Assembly (NCBI GenBank): GCA_030710605.1
Contig: CP092865.1
Location: forward strand, 135,363,500-135,427,499
Direction of reading: 5' to 3'
Length of the DNA stretch: 64,000 nt
Source of the DNA: Cordylochernes scorpioides
Taxonomy: Eukaryota > Arthropoda > Arachnida > Pseudoscorpiones > Chernetidae
In this document: in pieces, positions 20,695-32,925 of the stretch
How positions within the stretch are numbered: position 1 is the first letter of the stretch
How the letters are laid out: each line of letters starts with the position of its first letter
The notes under the pieces: model-generated
What the model was told of the DNA's origin: nothing
What the model saw: only the letters and a program-made list of their open reading frames with translations
Database searches by the model: none
Made by a program: the position numbers and the translations under genes

Positions 20695-23095
20695 CACCCA
20701 TGGACAAAACTTAAGGAAGTGGAAAGTCTACTGGAAAGTTTTTTTTTGAGACAGGTGCAATTTTGTACACACTTGGTTATCTCGTGTATCTTTAATAAAG
20801 GTCACTGTAATATCTTTCAGAGTTATTGTCTGAATCCCGATATACACTCATAGACAAAATTTAAGGAAGTTGTACCTTTTAGCATGTATATCGGGATTCA
20901 GACAATAACTCTGAAAGATACACTCATGGACAAAACTTAAGGAAGATGTACCTTTTAACATGTATATCGGGATTCAGACAATAACTCTGAAAGATACACT
21001 CATGGACAAAACTTAAGTAAGTTGTACCTTTTAGCATGTATATCGGGATTCAGACAATAACTCTGAAAGATACACTCATGGACAAAACTTAAGGAAGTTG
21101 TACCTTTTAGCATTTATATCGGGATTCAGACAATATCTCTGAAAGATACACTCATGGACAAAACTTAAGGAAGTTGTACCTTTTAGCATTTATATCGGGA
21201 TTCAGACAATATCTCTGAAAGATACACTCATGGACAAAACTTAAAGAAGTTGTACCTTTTAGCATTTATATCGGGATTCAGACAATAACTCTGAAAGATA
21301 CACTCATGGACAAAACTTAAGGACGTTGTACCTTTTAGCATTTATATCGGGATTCAGACAATAACTCTGAAAGATACACTCATGGACAAAACTTAAGGAA
21401 GTTGTACCTTTTAGCATGTATATCGGGATTCAGACAATAACTCTGAAAGATACACTCATGGACAAAACTTAAGGAAGTTGTACCTTTTAGCATTTATATC
21501 GGGATTCAGACAATAACTCTGAAAGATACACTCATGGACAAAACTTAAGGAAGTTGTACCTTTTAGCATTTATATCGGGATTCAGACAATAACTCTGAAA
21601 GATACACTCAAGGACAAAACTTAAGGAAGTTGTACCTTTTAGCATTTATATCGGGATTCAGACAATAACTCTGAAAGATACACTCAGGGACAAAACTTAA
21701 GGAAGTTGTACCTTTTAGCATTTATATCGGGATTCAGACAATAACTCTGAAAGATACACTCATGGACAAAACTTAAGGAAGTTGTACCTTTTAGCATGTA
21801 TATCGGGATTCAGACAATAACTCTGAAAGATACACTCATGGACAAAACTTAAGGAAGTTGTACCTTTTAGCATGTATATCGGGATTCAGACAATAACTCT
21901 GAAAGATACACTCATGGACAAAACTTAAGGAAGTTGTACCTTTTAGCATGTATATCGGGATTCAGACAATAACTCTGAAAGATACACTCATGGATAAAAC
22001 TTAAGGAAGTTGTACCTTTTAGCATGTATATCGGGATTCAGACAATAACTCTGAAAGATACACTCATAGATAAAACTTAAGGAAGTTGTACCTTTTAGCA
22101 TGTATATCGGGATTCAGACAATAACTCTGAAAGATACACTCATGGACAAAACTTAAGGAAGTTGTACCTTTTAGCATGTATATCGGGATTCAGACAATAA
22201 CTCTGAAAGATACACTCATGGACAAAACTTAAGGAAGTTGTACCTTTTAGCATTTATATCGGGATTCAGACAATAACTCTGAAAGATACACTCAAGGACA
22301 AAACTTAAGGAAGTTGTACCTTTTAGCATTTATATCGGGATTCAGACAATAACTCTGAAAGATACACTCAGGGACAAAACTTAAGGAAGTTGTAACTTTT
22401 AGCATGTATATCAGGACAATAACTCTGAAAGATACACTCATGGACAAAACTTAAGGAAGTTGTACCTTTTAGCATGTATATCATGATTCAGACAATAACT
22501 CTGAAAGATACACTCATGGACAAAACTTAAGGAAGTTGTACCTTTTAGCATGTATATCGGGATTCAGACAATAACTCTGAAAGATACACTCATGGACAAA
22601 ACTTAAGGAAGTTGTACCTTTTAGCATGTATATCATGATTCAGACAATAACTCTGAAAGATACACTCATGGACAAAACTTAAGGAAGTTTTACCTTTTAG
22701 CATGTATATCGGGATTCAGACAATAACTCTGAAAGATACACTCATGGACAAAACTTAAGGAAGTTGTACCTTTTAGCATGTATATCGGGATTCAGACAAT
22801 AACTCTGAAAGATACACTCATGGACAAAACTTAAGGAAGTTGTACCTTTTAGCATGTATATCGGGATTCAGACAATAACTCTGAAAGATACACTCATGGA
22901 CAAAACTTAAGGAAGTTGTACCTTTTAGCATGTATATCGGGATTCAGACAATAACTCTGAAAGATACACTCATGGACAAAACTTAAGGAAGTTGTACCTT
23001 TTAGCATGTATATCGGGATTCAGCCAATAACTCTGAAAGATATTACAGTGACCTTAAAATATGAAACTTCCTTAAGTTTTGTCCATGAGTGTGCT
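20695..23095 (+). repeat. 76-bp satellite, about 29 copies, bounded by inverted termini
   Basis: Same unit as 5431-6170 (CACTCATGGACAAAACTTAA... ...GATTCAGACAATAACTCTG), period 76 bp from 20851 to about 23046. The left edge carries one inverted unit (TTTCAGAGTTATTGTCTGAATC, shown as TTTCAGAGTTAT and TGTCTGAATC, near 20815). The right edge ends CTTCCTTAAGTTTTGTCCAT then GAGTGT, the inverted terminus. Variants GCATGTATATC and GCATTTATATC are clustered. Confidence 0.88.
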
Positions 23096-23274
23096 ACGAT
23101 AGCATCATCTGTAAGCTACGTGAGTACGATATGTAAATGAAGCAATCAAAGAACATATCTGTCATTAGCTATTTTCATTTATTATCCAAATCGGGTTTTC
23201 TCTATTTGCTTCCGCGGAAGATAATAATCACCATTTATGGATCTTCGTTATATAACAAAAGACACGAGCACATT

Positions 23275-23374
23275 NNNNNNNNNNNNNNNNNNNNNNNNNN
23301 NNNNNNNNNNNNNNNNNNNNNNNNNNNNNNNNNNNNNNNNNNNNNNNNNNNNNNNNNNNNNNNNNNNNNNNNNN
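23275..23374. other. Assembly gap (100 N)
   Basis: Exactly 100 N, the usual placeholder for a gap of unknown length, about 180 bp after the 76-bp satellite. Confidence 0.99.
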
Positions 23375-23998
23375 TGTTTTATGATAAGCAGTGATTTCTC
23401 CCAAAGGTCCTGTTTAGTGCATCTAATGCAAGCCAAAATGTGTTCTGGAGCTGCAGGTGCCAAGCTACATTTCGGGAAAGTGGGGTAGATTTTGTTATTA
23501 TTTTCTATCTTCAATGGCTTGAGATGGCCTGTTCTAAATCTTGTTAGTGTTGTTTGATGCTGTCTATTTCTGATGTAGCTTGATACTGTAATATGATTGA
23601 GTGGAGATAAGAAAGAAGAAGAGTATGTCTCTTTCCCTTCACTCAATGTTTATAGTGATGTTTCAAATTAAATACATAAGTACCAAGAACCTTTTTGCAT
23701 AACATTCCTAACTTGAATATCATTCAACATCTTCACAAATAATTCACAATTATTGAAACTCTAAATAATAAAACTGAAGAACACTTACAATAAATAAACA
23801 AGTATTACCCTCACACAGTAACCTGGCAACAGAGTAAAATAAATGGTGTATAATAACAGAATAAATAACATTTTCATAGAATAATTTTTTCATTCCAAAT
23901 ATATATTGACTAAATAAAATACAAATCTATTTTAAATATAATAAACACTGGATTATATAAGTTATTTAGTTATATATATTTAAAATTAGGGAAACAAA

Positions 23999-24089
23999 TA
24001 CAGTTAAACCTTTCTATAGCGCCCCCCTCTTGGGACTCACCAAAACAGGGTGCTATAGAGAGGGGGTGCTATAGGCAGGTTTAACTGTA
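23999..24089 (+). mobile_element. Second pogo-like MITE family
   Basis: TACAGTTAAACCTTTCTATAGCG-type left end (TACAGTTAAACC) and inverted GGTTTAACTGTA right end with TA at both ends; interior GGGACTCACCAAAACAGGG. A longer copy is at 55885-56298. Confidence 0.75.
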
Positions 24090-24312
24090 TATCGAAATTA
24101 ATATTCATTGTGAAAATAAAATGTAATCTAACCTCATTTATTCTACACTTGCGATAATTTGATCTTTTTTTTTTTTTCTTGTCCCAACCTCCAACCAATC
24201 AAATAGCCAAAGTTAATTTGACCAATGATAATTTGACCATTTCCTTAATCAAATTTTGACAATAACATTAGACAATTGTGATTTAAATACAATTTTACTG
24301 TTAAAAATGCAA

Positions 24313-24492
24313 TACAGTAGAACCTCCCTATAAAGGACACCTAATTGCAGAGCTAAAGTCTCTTTTAGGGAGAGGTGTCCTCTTACCGGAGAGTTACTAA
24401 ATATTAAAAATGGTAATTTTGCAAATGAAAAACTGTCCTTTGTAGAGAGGTGTCCTCTAGCCAGAGTGTCCTCTCATGGAGGTTCTACTGTA
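24313..24492 (+). mobile_element. Pogo/Tigger-like MITE
   Basis: Clean 180-bp copy, TACAGTAGAACCTCC to GGAGGTTCTACTGTA. A good representative of the family that gave rise to the 46-bp and 71-bp satellites. Confidence 0.85.
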
Positions 24493-25116
24493 CTTTGACA
24501 CATGGCGGAACTTGCAGAGAAGTCATGTCTTTTGAAGATTGATCAGCTAGCATGTACACTGGATAAGGCTCTATCCTAAAAGCAAACAAAAGATTTTAGA
24601 AGATCATAATTTTAAAAAAATTAAATTTTTAGGTTATAAGGAACAATTTGGATTATGGATTATAAACATAAAGTAACAAGACTAAATCCAAATTAATAAA
24701 ATGTTTGTGATGTTTCAGTAACAATGCTTTTACCGAAACATAACAAATATTTAATCAATTTTGATTTGTTCTTGTTAGTTCATAAAATTTTTAGCTTTTC
24801 TTGATTTACCAAATTTATTCACTGCAATTATATAACTTATATAAAAGTAATATTTGCAATTTTTCATGTTTAAAAATGTGCGTATATTAAAGCAATTGTA
24901 TCCTTCACTAAAAGTTAATAATGAAATATTCTAAATAAATAAGGCTCAGTGGTTTCAATTCATATATATAATTAATTGAATATATATTATAAAGGTATTT
25001 TTTTCCAAAAATATTATTTTAATGAGTTAATATTTGGATGTTGTAGAAAAATGTCCACTAGCTGTGAATGTTGCAATGAAATCATCTAACTGACTTTAAT
25101 TCAACACCTACTTTAA

Positions 25117-25295
25117 TACAGTAGAACCTCCATGAGAGGACACTCGCATTAGAGGACACCTCTCTACAAAGGACAGTTTTCATTTTCATAATTACCATTT
25201 TTACTACATAGCAACTCTCCAGTAAGAGGACACCTCTCCCTAAAGGACACTTTGGCTCTGCAATTAGCTGTCCTTTAAAAGGAGGTTCTACTGTA
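25117..25295 (-). mobile_element. Pogo/Tigger-like MITE
   Basis: Full-length copy in reverse orientation with both TIRs and TA ends. Confidence 0.82.
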
Positions 25296-25464
25296 CAACC
25301 GAAAGTTCTGATCACTTGGGATGTTGAATTAGAGGTTAGACTGTATCTTTTGGGATTTATAAGGACCAGGGGTTCAATAAGATAGTAGCAGCAGAAGGTA
25401 GAAAGTCAAGTAGGGGCTGGATAGCCTGTTACCTGTTCTGTAATATGTTTTGGACTTTTACAAA

Positions 25465-25603
25465 CACAAGGCAAATAAGACCAAATCCGAATAAATAAAT
25501 AGTGTGTGACATTTCGGTAACAGCGTAGTTACCATCTTCAAACAAAAGTACTGGTCCTATTACCTTGTGTTTATACACTCTATAATCCAAATTGTGCCTT
25601 ATC
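25465..25603. mobile_element. Hammerhead-family foldback, tail on right
   Basis: One arm deleted. Right end CCAAATTGTGCCTTATC. Flanks TGGACTTTTACAAA (25451-25464) and TGGACTTTACAAA (25604-25616) differ by one base. The minus-strand core is mutated (TTGAAGA). Confidence 0.8.
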
Positions 25604-25659
25604 TGGACTTTACAAATAAAATACAATTCAATTAAATGATCTCTTGTATCAACATTAAG

Positions 25660-25835
25660 GTGTAAATATCAGGCTTCCACAGGGAGAAGTTTCTTTTATA
25701 AAAAAAAATTCACAAATTTCTAGATTTCGGCCACGAAAACCCTTCTCTACAGGAGAAAACAATAAAATAAATAAAAAAAAAATTTTTTTTAGAGAACCTT
25801 ATCCCTGGAAGCCTTATATTTTCACCTTAAAATAT
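25660..25835. repeat. Foldback element, AGGCTTCCAGGG family
   Basis: ATATCAGGCTTCCACAGGGA at the left pairs with the inverted CCCTGGAAGCC at the right. Related copies lie at 28005-28065 and 31020-31197. Confidence 0.55.
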
Positions 25836-26171
25836 GGCTAAATGAGATGATAATTTTCTAATGAGAAGCAAGAACCTTATCTTCTGAGGCAGTGTGTTGT
25901 TGCAATAAAAGTTTTACACAAACCTTTTTTTTAGATAGAAATTTTTTGATATGGTACAATTTAGTTTATAGAACACACAAGGTGACAAGACCAATAATTA
26001 AATTTATTCATTTGGGTTCATGGTCTTTTTTAAAATTTGTGTGTGTACATATTTTTGGAATTATATAATTTCAGACCCTCTCTCTCTCTAATGGAGAGTG
26101 CTCTAAAACATCCTAAATTGAACAATTGACAGCAAATATCAAGTTTTTAGACCAGTAGCACAATAATGATA

Positions 26172-26335
26172 TACAGTAGAACCTCCCGCTAGCAGACACC
26201 TCTCCACAAAGGACAGTTTTCATTTACAAAATTACCATTTTTACAATTTAGCAACTCTCCAGTAAGAGGACACCTCTCCCTAAAAGACACTTTGGCTCTG
26301 CAATTAGGTGTCCTTTACAGGGAGGTTTTACTGTA
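26172..26335 (-). mobile_element. Pogo/Tigger-like MITE
   Basis: TIRs and interior as in the other copies, reverse orientation. Confidence 0.8.
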
Positions 26336-26482
26336 TTTTTGGTGAAAATCCACGGATAATGAAAAGAAAATTCCATATGTATTGGAACCCATCATGCCAC
26401 ACTGAATTTCTCTTTGCCTTTGAAATTAATATTTGTTTTTTACGCAAAATGATCTTGTGGATTTTGAATTACTTGAATTTTT

Positions 26483-26798
26483 TTTTTTTTTTGCTTATCC
26501 CTAGTACACGTGGTACAGGCCATGATAATCATGGTGGGTAGTTAGCGACTGCTTTTTTTACTGTAAGCGCACCACATGTCTACACATGTGAAAGCAGTTC
26601 GACATTGCACTTACAAATGTGCCAGAGCCCCGTTTGGTTACTTGCCCTCGCTGGTGGGGTTGGACTTTTGCAAGAATCGGGGGGCCATTGGAGCATTTTT
26701 TTTTCTTTAAACAGAAAAAAGTGTCCAATGCGGGGATCGAACCCGGGTCGTAGTGGTCGTAAACCAAACGGTTTAACCAGCCTTCCACCGACCCCCCC
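26483..26798 (-). mobile_element. tRNA-derived SINE with 12-bp TSD
   Basis: On minus the head reads GGTCGGTGGAAGG (box A region) and GGTTCGATCCC (box B, 26733-26743). The body contains GAGTGCAAGTAACC and CACATGTGTAGACATGTGG. The 3' end GGGATAAGC runs into an A-tail. ACTTGAATTTTT flanks the copy at 26471-26482 and 26799-26810. Further copies: 28774, 29708, 34308, 60870, 61372 (partial), 62304, and pieces at 46513 and 46875. Confidence 0.88.
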
Positions 26799-27059
26799 AC
26801 TTGAATTTTTAAATGAATTAAACTAAAATTTGTCTTGAAAGTCACCCGTCTTGGGAGTTTTCCCGTCTTAAGAGTTGATTTATAGTGGTAACTGTTTATT
26901 TCTCATTAATTTAGCTTTTTAAGACCCATCTGGCCATGTTTTAACTCATCCACTTCTAAAATTTTGAAGCCCTCTATAAAAGCTAAATGTTAATATTATG
27001 CGCATTACGCGCTATCTCTGTTATGTGAAATATAAAGTATTTTTGACATGTATGATTGA

Positions 27060-27250
27060 TTCTATCTGAAATGAAACAATTTTCAACTGCCCTTACTCCA
27101 ATGATAAATTATAAAATGGTTGATTAAACTCGTGAAACCGCTGGGAGGGTTCACCACTGATGAACCAGGCCCTCCCATTAATTTATCAATACATTAAGGG
27201 CAGTATAAAAGTGTTTCATTTAAAATAATAGTTAAAATTTCTCAAAAAGC
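27060..27250. repeat. GGGAGGG-family foldback
   Basis: TTCAACTGCCCTTACT at the left is inverted as TTAAGGGCAGTATAAAA at the right. The centre carries GAAACCGCTGGGAGGG and CACCACTGATGA. Confidence 0.65.
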
Positions 27251-27394
27251 TAAGTGTGTTGAATATCCTATAGTAAGAGCATTGGAAAAGTATATAACCC
27301 TGCATGATCCTTCTCCTCTACTTTTAAACTCTACTGTAACATGTAACAGCTTAATACAAAGCAATAACTCACCATCTATTTATAACAAATTAAA

Positions 27395-27790
27395 ACAAAT
27401 AAGACACAAATGTTTCTTTTCACTAATAAATCAAACTTCTCGACTGTCCTTACTACAATGAAAAATATTGGGAGGGCTTGGCTCATCAGTGGTGAACTCT
27501 CCCAGCATTTTTGCCAATTTAATCTATCAGACAGCTTCTTAGAGCTCTAATACTTTATTAAATTATTGTCAGTGTAGCATATATAGGCAGAATGATCCAA
27601 TACAGTATTAGAGCTCTAAAGAAGTGGTCTGGTAGATTAAATTGGCGAAACTGCTGGGAGGGTTCACTACTGATGAGTCAAACCCTCCCAATATTTTTTT
27701 ATTGCATTAAGGACAGTAGAAGTTTGATTTATTTGTGAAAAGAAACATTTGAACTTGTTTTCATTTGTTATATGACATCTTGTTTAGGAA
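27395..27790. repeat. GGGAGGG-family foldback, about 170-bp arms
   Basis: Left arm ACAAATGTTTCTTTTCAC ... TTAGAGCTCTAATAC, right arm inverted to AAAAGAAACATTTG. Contains on plus TTGGC-GAAAC and, 19 nt later, CTGATGA-GTCAA. Confidence 0.7.
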
Positions 27791-28449
27791 CTTACAGCCT
27801 TAAATAGCCTTTTTTGTGAAATAAAATGTGAGAGTGAACTCTCCATGTTGGGTTGTCAATGTACATCCTTGCACCACTCTGATGAACAGCCCAATGTGGT
27901 TGGTTTACCATGATACTTCAAGAAAGAGGTGTAGGCCAACTCTGAAAACAACTGATAGTTGATATTCAATGAAATATTCCTCCTGTTTCTCAATATTAAG
28001 TTGAAAAAATCAGGCTTCCAGGGATAAGTTTAAAAAAAAATTCTTTTTTTTATCCCTAAAAACCTGATGTTTCCAACATTGATAGATGGCAGTGTGGGTT
28101 ATCAGCAAAATTCAGTTTCATGATCAGAAGGTGTCTTTTTAAAGTAAACTACATAAGTATATATTTGCCTCTGTAAACAGAACAAAAGGTAAATGACACG
28201 AAAATGGTGGTCAACGGTCAAATATAATTAATACCTGTCATCTCTGTGATAAATCTAAAAAATAAATAATAAAGAAAAAATATAAATGATTGAAAAAAAA
28301 AAATAGTTTTTCCTGGTCATGTGTTCCATCTGGTCTATTACTTGGTGTCAAACAACAATATGTTAACTTGTCAAAATTGTGATTAATGTTTTACACAAAT
28401 AGAATAAATAATAACAAGCAAATGATTTCAACTACACACAGATTAGCTC

Positions 28450-29140
28450 TTCTTTGGAGGACATTTGGCGTCATTTGTCAAGTGTACCTGCTGGACTTAT
28501 TGCACACATTTCAGCAATGATATTGTTCTTTAGCCGTGGGATGGTTTTAAGCTTTTTTTTTTCTAATCCATCAGTTGATTGCTTAAACAGGAGGTCTGTG
28601 TGAGTTGGTTTAAGCTATCAACTGATGGATTAGAAAAAAAAAGGGTAGTTTATGTAGTTTAGGTAAGTTTTTTTTATAGACCTATAAATATAACCCCACC
28701 AATCTTGACTGTGGTTGTTTCTTCTCCCCGTCAGCACAATGGAGGAATTATTTTAATCATTTTAGAAAGCCTTGTCGGTGGAAGGGTGGTCTAAAGCGTT
28801 GGTTTTTGACCGCTACAACCCAGGATCAAATCCCACATTGGGCACTTTTTCATAATAATAAAAAAAAAAAATGCTCCAATAGCCCCCGATTCTTGCAAAA
28901 GCCCAATCCCACCAGCGAGTGCAAGTAACCAAACGGGGCTCTGGCATATTTGTAAGTGCAAATGTCGAACTGCTTTTCATTTGTGTAGACAAATATACTA
29001 GGAGGTCTGTGTGAGTTGGTTTAATAAATCAACTGATGGATTAGAAAAAAAAAGAAGCTTAAAACCATCCCACGGCTAAAGAACAATATCATTGCTGAAA
29101 TGAGTGCAATACGTCCAGCAGGTACACTTGACAAATGTGG
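28450..29140. repeat. Split foldback element around a SINE
   Basis: 28452-28640 (CAAGTGTACCTGCTGGAC, CATCAACTGATGG-type hairpin) is inverted at 28990-29137. The second half sits inside the SINE at 28774-29228. Confidence 0.65.
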
Positions 29141-29228
29141 TATACTTACATTAAAAGCAGTCGCCAACTTCTGCCCACCATGATTATCATGGCTTGTACT
29201 ACGTGTAATAGGGATAATTAAAAAAAAA
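28774..29228 (+). mobile_element. tRNA-derived SINE, interrupted; 10-bp TSD
   Basis: Head GTCGGTGGAAGGGTGG with a degenerate B box GGATCAAATCCC. The body is broken after GTGTAGA (about 28989) and resumes at about 29138 with TACATTAAAAGCAGTCGCC. AGAAAGCCTT occurs at 28764-28773 and 29229-29238. Confidence 0.82.
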
Positions 29229-29707
29229 AGAAAGCCTTTTCAAAAATTAACTTGCTTCTATGTCTGTCCACAAATCTTGTAATTAATTTTTAATATATAC
29301 ATCCAAAGCACCTAGATGTCTGAAATTTTGTACACTTGTCCAAACCTGATAACAATGCAAGTTGATGAGTTTTATGACTTTTGGATTATCAGGGTGGCTG
29401 AAAATGGATTTATTCCAACTCTACATTTAAATTTTGTAATTTACTTTTAATATGCTTCCAGATGACATATAGAAGTCTGAAGTTTTGAATCACTCAGTCT
29501 AATTAATAATGCAAATGTACACTTTTTCAGATATCTGTGTGGTCAGGGTGGCCAGGAATGAACCAATTTCTATATTTCCATTTAAATCATATCTATTGCA
29601 TGATTTCAACTCTGAAACTGTTGGGAGTTACGACTTAATTTTTCAAGGCTCCATAAGAGGAAGAAATTCAGTATAACTCTGTTAATTCATCCATATTTTC
29701 ATGTCCT

Positions 29708-30016
29708 TTTTTTTTTGCTTATCCCTAGTACACGTGGTACAGGTCATGATAATCATGGTGGGCAGTTAGCGACTGCTTTTACTGTAAGCGCACCACATGT
29801 CTACACATGTGAAAAGCAGTTCGACTTTGCACTTACAAATGTGCCAGAGCCCCGTTTGGTTACTTGCACTCGCTGGTGGGGTTGGACTTTTGCAAGATCG
29901 GAGGCCATTGGAGCATTATTTTTTTTTAAACAGAAAAAAGTGTCCAATGCGGGAATCGAACCCGGGTCATAGTGGTCGAAAACCAAACAGTTTAACCAGC
30001 CTTCCACGGACTCCCC
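29708..30016 (-). mobile_element. tRNA-derived SINE
   Basis: Near-identical to the 26483 copy; T-run at the left (its A-tail), box B complement GGAATCGAACCC near 29950. Confidence 0.82.
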
Positions 30017-30408
30017 GTATAACCTTGATAATTTGACACTTTACGTTAATTCAACCTTGTCAATCAAATAACCAACTGTAATTTGAAACTATTGATAATA
30101 CATCACTTCCGATAATATGACCATTTTAAAATTCAAATTTTGACAGTTGAATGTTATTTACATACAGCTTTACTGTTAACAATGTATCCCAGCACTAGCG
30201 GCCACCGAAAAACTAACTTTAGGATTGCGCCTGCGCACTTTTGGTTTCTGGTTAGTTTAGGTTTCACTTTGTAGTGCTGTTGCGAATTTCACGAGTGTTA
30301 TTGATTTTCTATGTGGGAATTTAGGAATCGTGCACTTTTAGATTAATAATATTATTTTCTTTTTGATTTTCAACATTGAAATATTTTTGTTATTTTAAAA
30401 TTTATAAA

Positions 30409-30544
30409 TACAGTAGAACCTCCCTTTAGCGGACAAAGGATAGTTTTCATTTGCAAAATTACCCCCAGTAAGAGGAAATTTCTCCTTAAAGGACACTTTG
30501 GCTCTGCAATTAGGTGTTGTCCTTTACAGCGAGGTTCTACTGTA
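30409..30544 (-). mobile_element. Pogo/Tigger-like MITE, internally deleted
   Basis: Both TIRs present (TACAGTAGAACCTCC / GAGGTTCTACTGTA), interior shortened. Confidence 0.75.
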
Positions 30545-31019
30545 TATTCCTTTTTTTTTTAAATAATAAATCTTATAAAATGAAGCCCCACAATAATTAT
30601 GATAACATTTTATATCAATATTCCATTTCTGTGTTAATTTAAATAAATGAGTGTAGCAAGAATGTTCTGCTAAAAAAGATTGGAAATGTGGTCAGTATCA
30701 CCAGCTTACTTATGTGGAAAAAAACTAAAATTATAGAAGAAATAGAACAAGGGAAATCACATAGTCAAGTTACCTGAGAGAGAAATATTCCACGATCCCC
30801 TATTACCACAATTAAAAAAAAAATAAATTCGAAATAAAATCTACTTTTTCAAAATCCAATTTTTAGCTCTACTTTGAAACATGATTGTGAGGAGGAATTC
30901 CCAGAGATTGAAGAAACCCTGTTCAAGTGGATTACTGGGTAATATGAAAAAAAAAAAAAAATTAATGGTATCAATTCTCACATTTCAAAAAATAATCCCA
31001 TGTATCAATATATGGTAAA

Positions 31020-31197
31020 ATATATCAAGCCTCCAGGGAAAAGTATTTTTTCAAAAACTTTAATCTCCAGCTCTTCGGGCTCGAACACCCTTTCTACAGG
31101 AGAAAACATGGGGCAATTCTCCTGTAGATGGGTGTTTGTGGTTGAAAGCTGGATATTAAAGTTTTTGAAAAGATACTTTTCCCTGGAGACCTGATAT
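31020..31197. repeat. Foldback element, AGGCTTCCAGGG family
   Basis: TATCAAGCCTCCAGGGAAAA at the left and its inverse TTTTCCCTGGAGACCTGATA at the right, arms about 75 bp, centre CTACAGGAGAAAACATGG. Confidence 0.7.
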
Positions 31198-31620
31198 TTT
31201 TACTCAATTCTCACATTATTAATAAAAAATATAATTGCAATTATGTTTTCTAAACATATCATTATTAATTATATAGTTGTTATATCCAAGATAAATGGCA
31301 GTGTATGTTGTGATGAAATCATTCAACTAGCTTTAATTCAACACCAACTTTAATTCAACCGAAAGCAAGTGGGGTGTTGAGGTTAGCCTGTATCTAGTTA
31401 CAACTTTCAGATGAAAGTACCAACTGATTCATTTAGTCTGAAGAACAACACTGTTACTGTGGAAACATTAGGTTTATAGTAGGATACTGTGTGTTGTTTC
31501 TGAATATTTAACCTATTTTCAAGTGCTATATTCAATTATTGATTTTATTGGTGGATTTTTAGAGGAATTTGGCTCTTTTTTATAATGTGAGAAAATATAA
31601 TCATCACATTTTATATAAAA

Positions 31621-31855
31621 ACACAAGGTAATAAAACCAAACTTAGTGGTACAGTAGAACCTCCTTGTAAAGGACACTTGGTTGCAGAGCCAAGGTGTCC
31701 TTTACCGGAAAGTTTCTAAATAGTAAAAATGACAATTTTGGTGATGGAAACTGTCCTTTGTAGACAGGTGTCCTATAGTGGGAGTGTCTTCTCTTGGAGG
31801 TTCTACATTATTACCATATGTTTCTAATCTATAATCCAAATTGTGTGGGCCTTAT
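31621..31855. mobile_element. Hammerhead-family foldback with 14-bp TSD, split by a MITE
   Basis: Perfect duplication CATTTTATATAAAA at 31607-31620 and 31856-31869. Most of the interior is replaced by a pogo-like MITE (31650 to about 31808), which landed later. Confidence 0.82.
31650..31808 (+). mobile_element. Pogo/Tigger-like MITE
   Basis: TACAGTAGAACCTCC at the left; right TIR eroded (GGAGGTTCTACATTA). Nested in the foldback at 31621-31855. Confidence 0.72.
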
Positions 31856-32644
31856 CATTTTATATAAAAGTTATAAATTGACTGTTAAAATAGAAAGGCC
31901 ACCTCTCTCTTGTCATAATAAACACAAACGCTATGTGCTATATATTGGTCATCTCTGAAATCTAGAAGACTTGGTTTGGTGAGACACAACTCTGGTAAAT
32001 ACAGAATGCCCATGTGAGACTATGGCTCGTCAATCCACAGCAGGCTCTGACTCCATTAGATCTACATGGGGTTCATTTATGATACATTAGCGTACCATCT
32101 GTTATGTGAATACGAAACTATTATAGACGCGTATGATTTCTTATAAAAATTCAACAACTTTTTACTCTTCCATTGCAGTAAGGATAGTAGATAATTGTTT
32201 AATCTTTAAAAGAATCATACGAGTCTGTAATAGTTTCGTATTCTCATAAGGGATTCGTCAAGTCTCTCAGAATTTGTCAAAGAGGTATTTACCTGACAGA
32301 GTCCATATGCCAATTCTAATGCCGAAATATGGATGGTGGAAATTTTGGTTGTGGATAATTTATATGAAAATAGAAAAAAGCTACTTTTATCAACCAAATA
32401 GATATAAAAACTATGCAATAGGTGTGCTGACTTAAGATGCAAATGTTTCTTTCACACATTTATGTACCATATCTGCCCATAATTTTCCAAACCACCTTCC
32501 ACACTGTTGGTCCAAAGCACTATCTTTGTAAATAACAAAGCTGCCACCCAATCTAACTTAACCTCTGTCACCAACCAAACCTCAGTGTCGCCTGCTGTAA
32601 AAGAAAACAACTTTTCACACAGAAGGTCAATACAAATACTATTC

Positions 32645-32925
32645 CAAAGTAATAAGACCAAATAAATAGCGCGTGATGTTTCGGCAAAAGCATTGTTGCC
32701 ATCATCAGACAAAAGTACTGAATGGCATGTGTTTGGCTGAAAGTTACTGAAATGGCTCACTTTTGTCTGGTGATGATAACAATGGTGTCACTTAAACATT
32801 CATTCAGTACTTTTGTCTGATTGTGGTAACAACACTGATACTGAAATGTCACACACTATTTGGATTTGGTCTTATTACCTCATGTTTCTAATCTATAATC
32901 CAAATTGTGCCTGATCAAATACTCT
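32645..32925. mobile_element. Hammerhead-family foldback, decayed
   Basis: Both arms present around AGTACTGAATGG...CATTCAGTACTTT. Cores show CTGATGA on minus and a disrupted CTGATTG on plus. Confidence 0.7.

Noticed and set aside
20695..23095. Possible coding tandem-repeat protein
   Set aside because: The 76-bp period is not a multiple of three and every frame meets stops.
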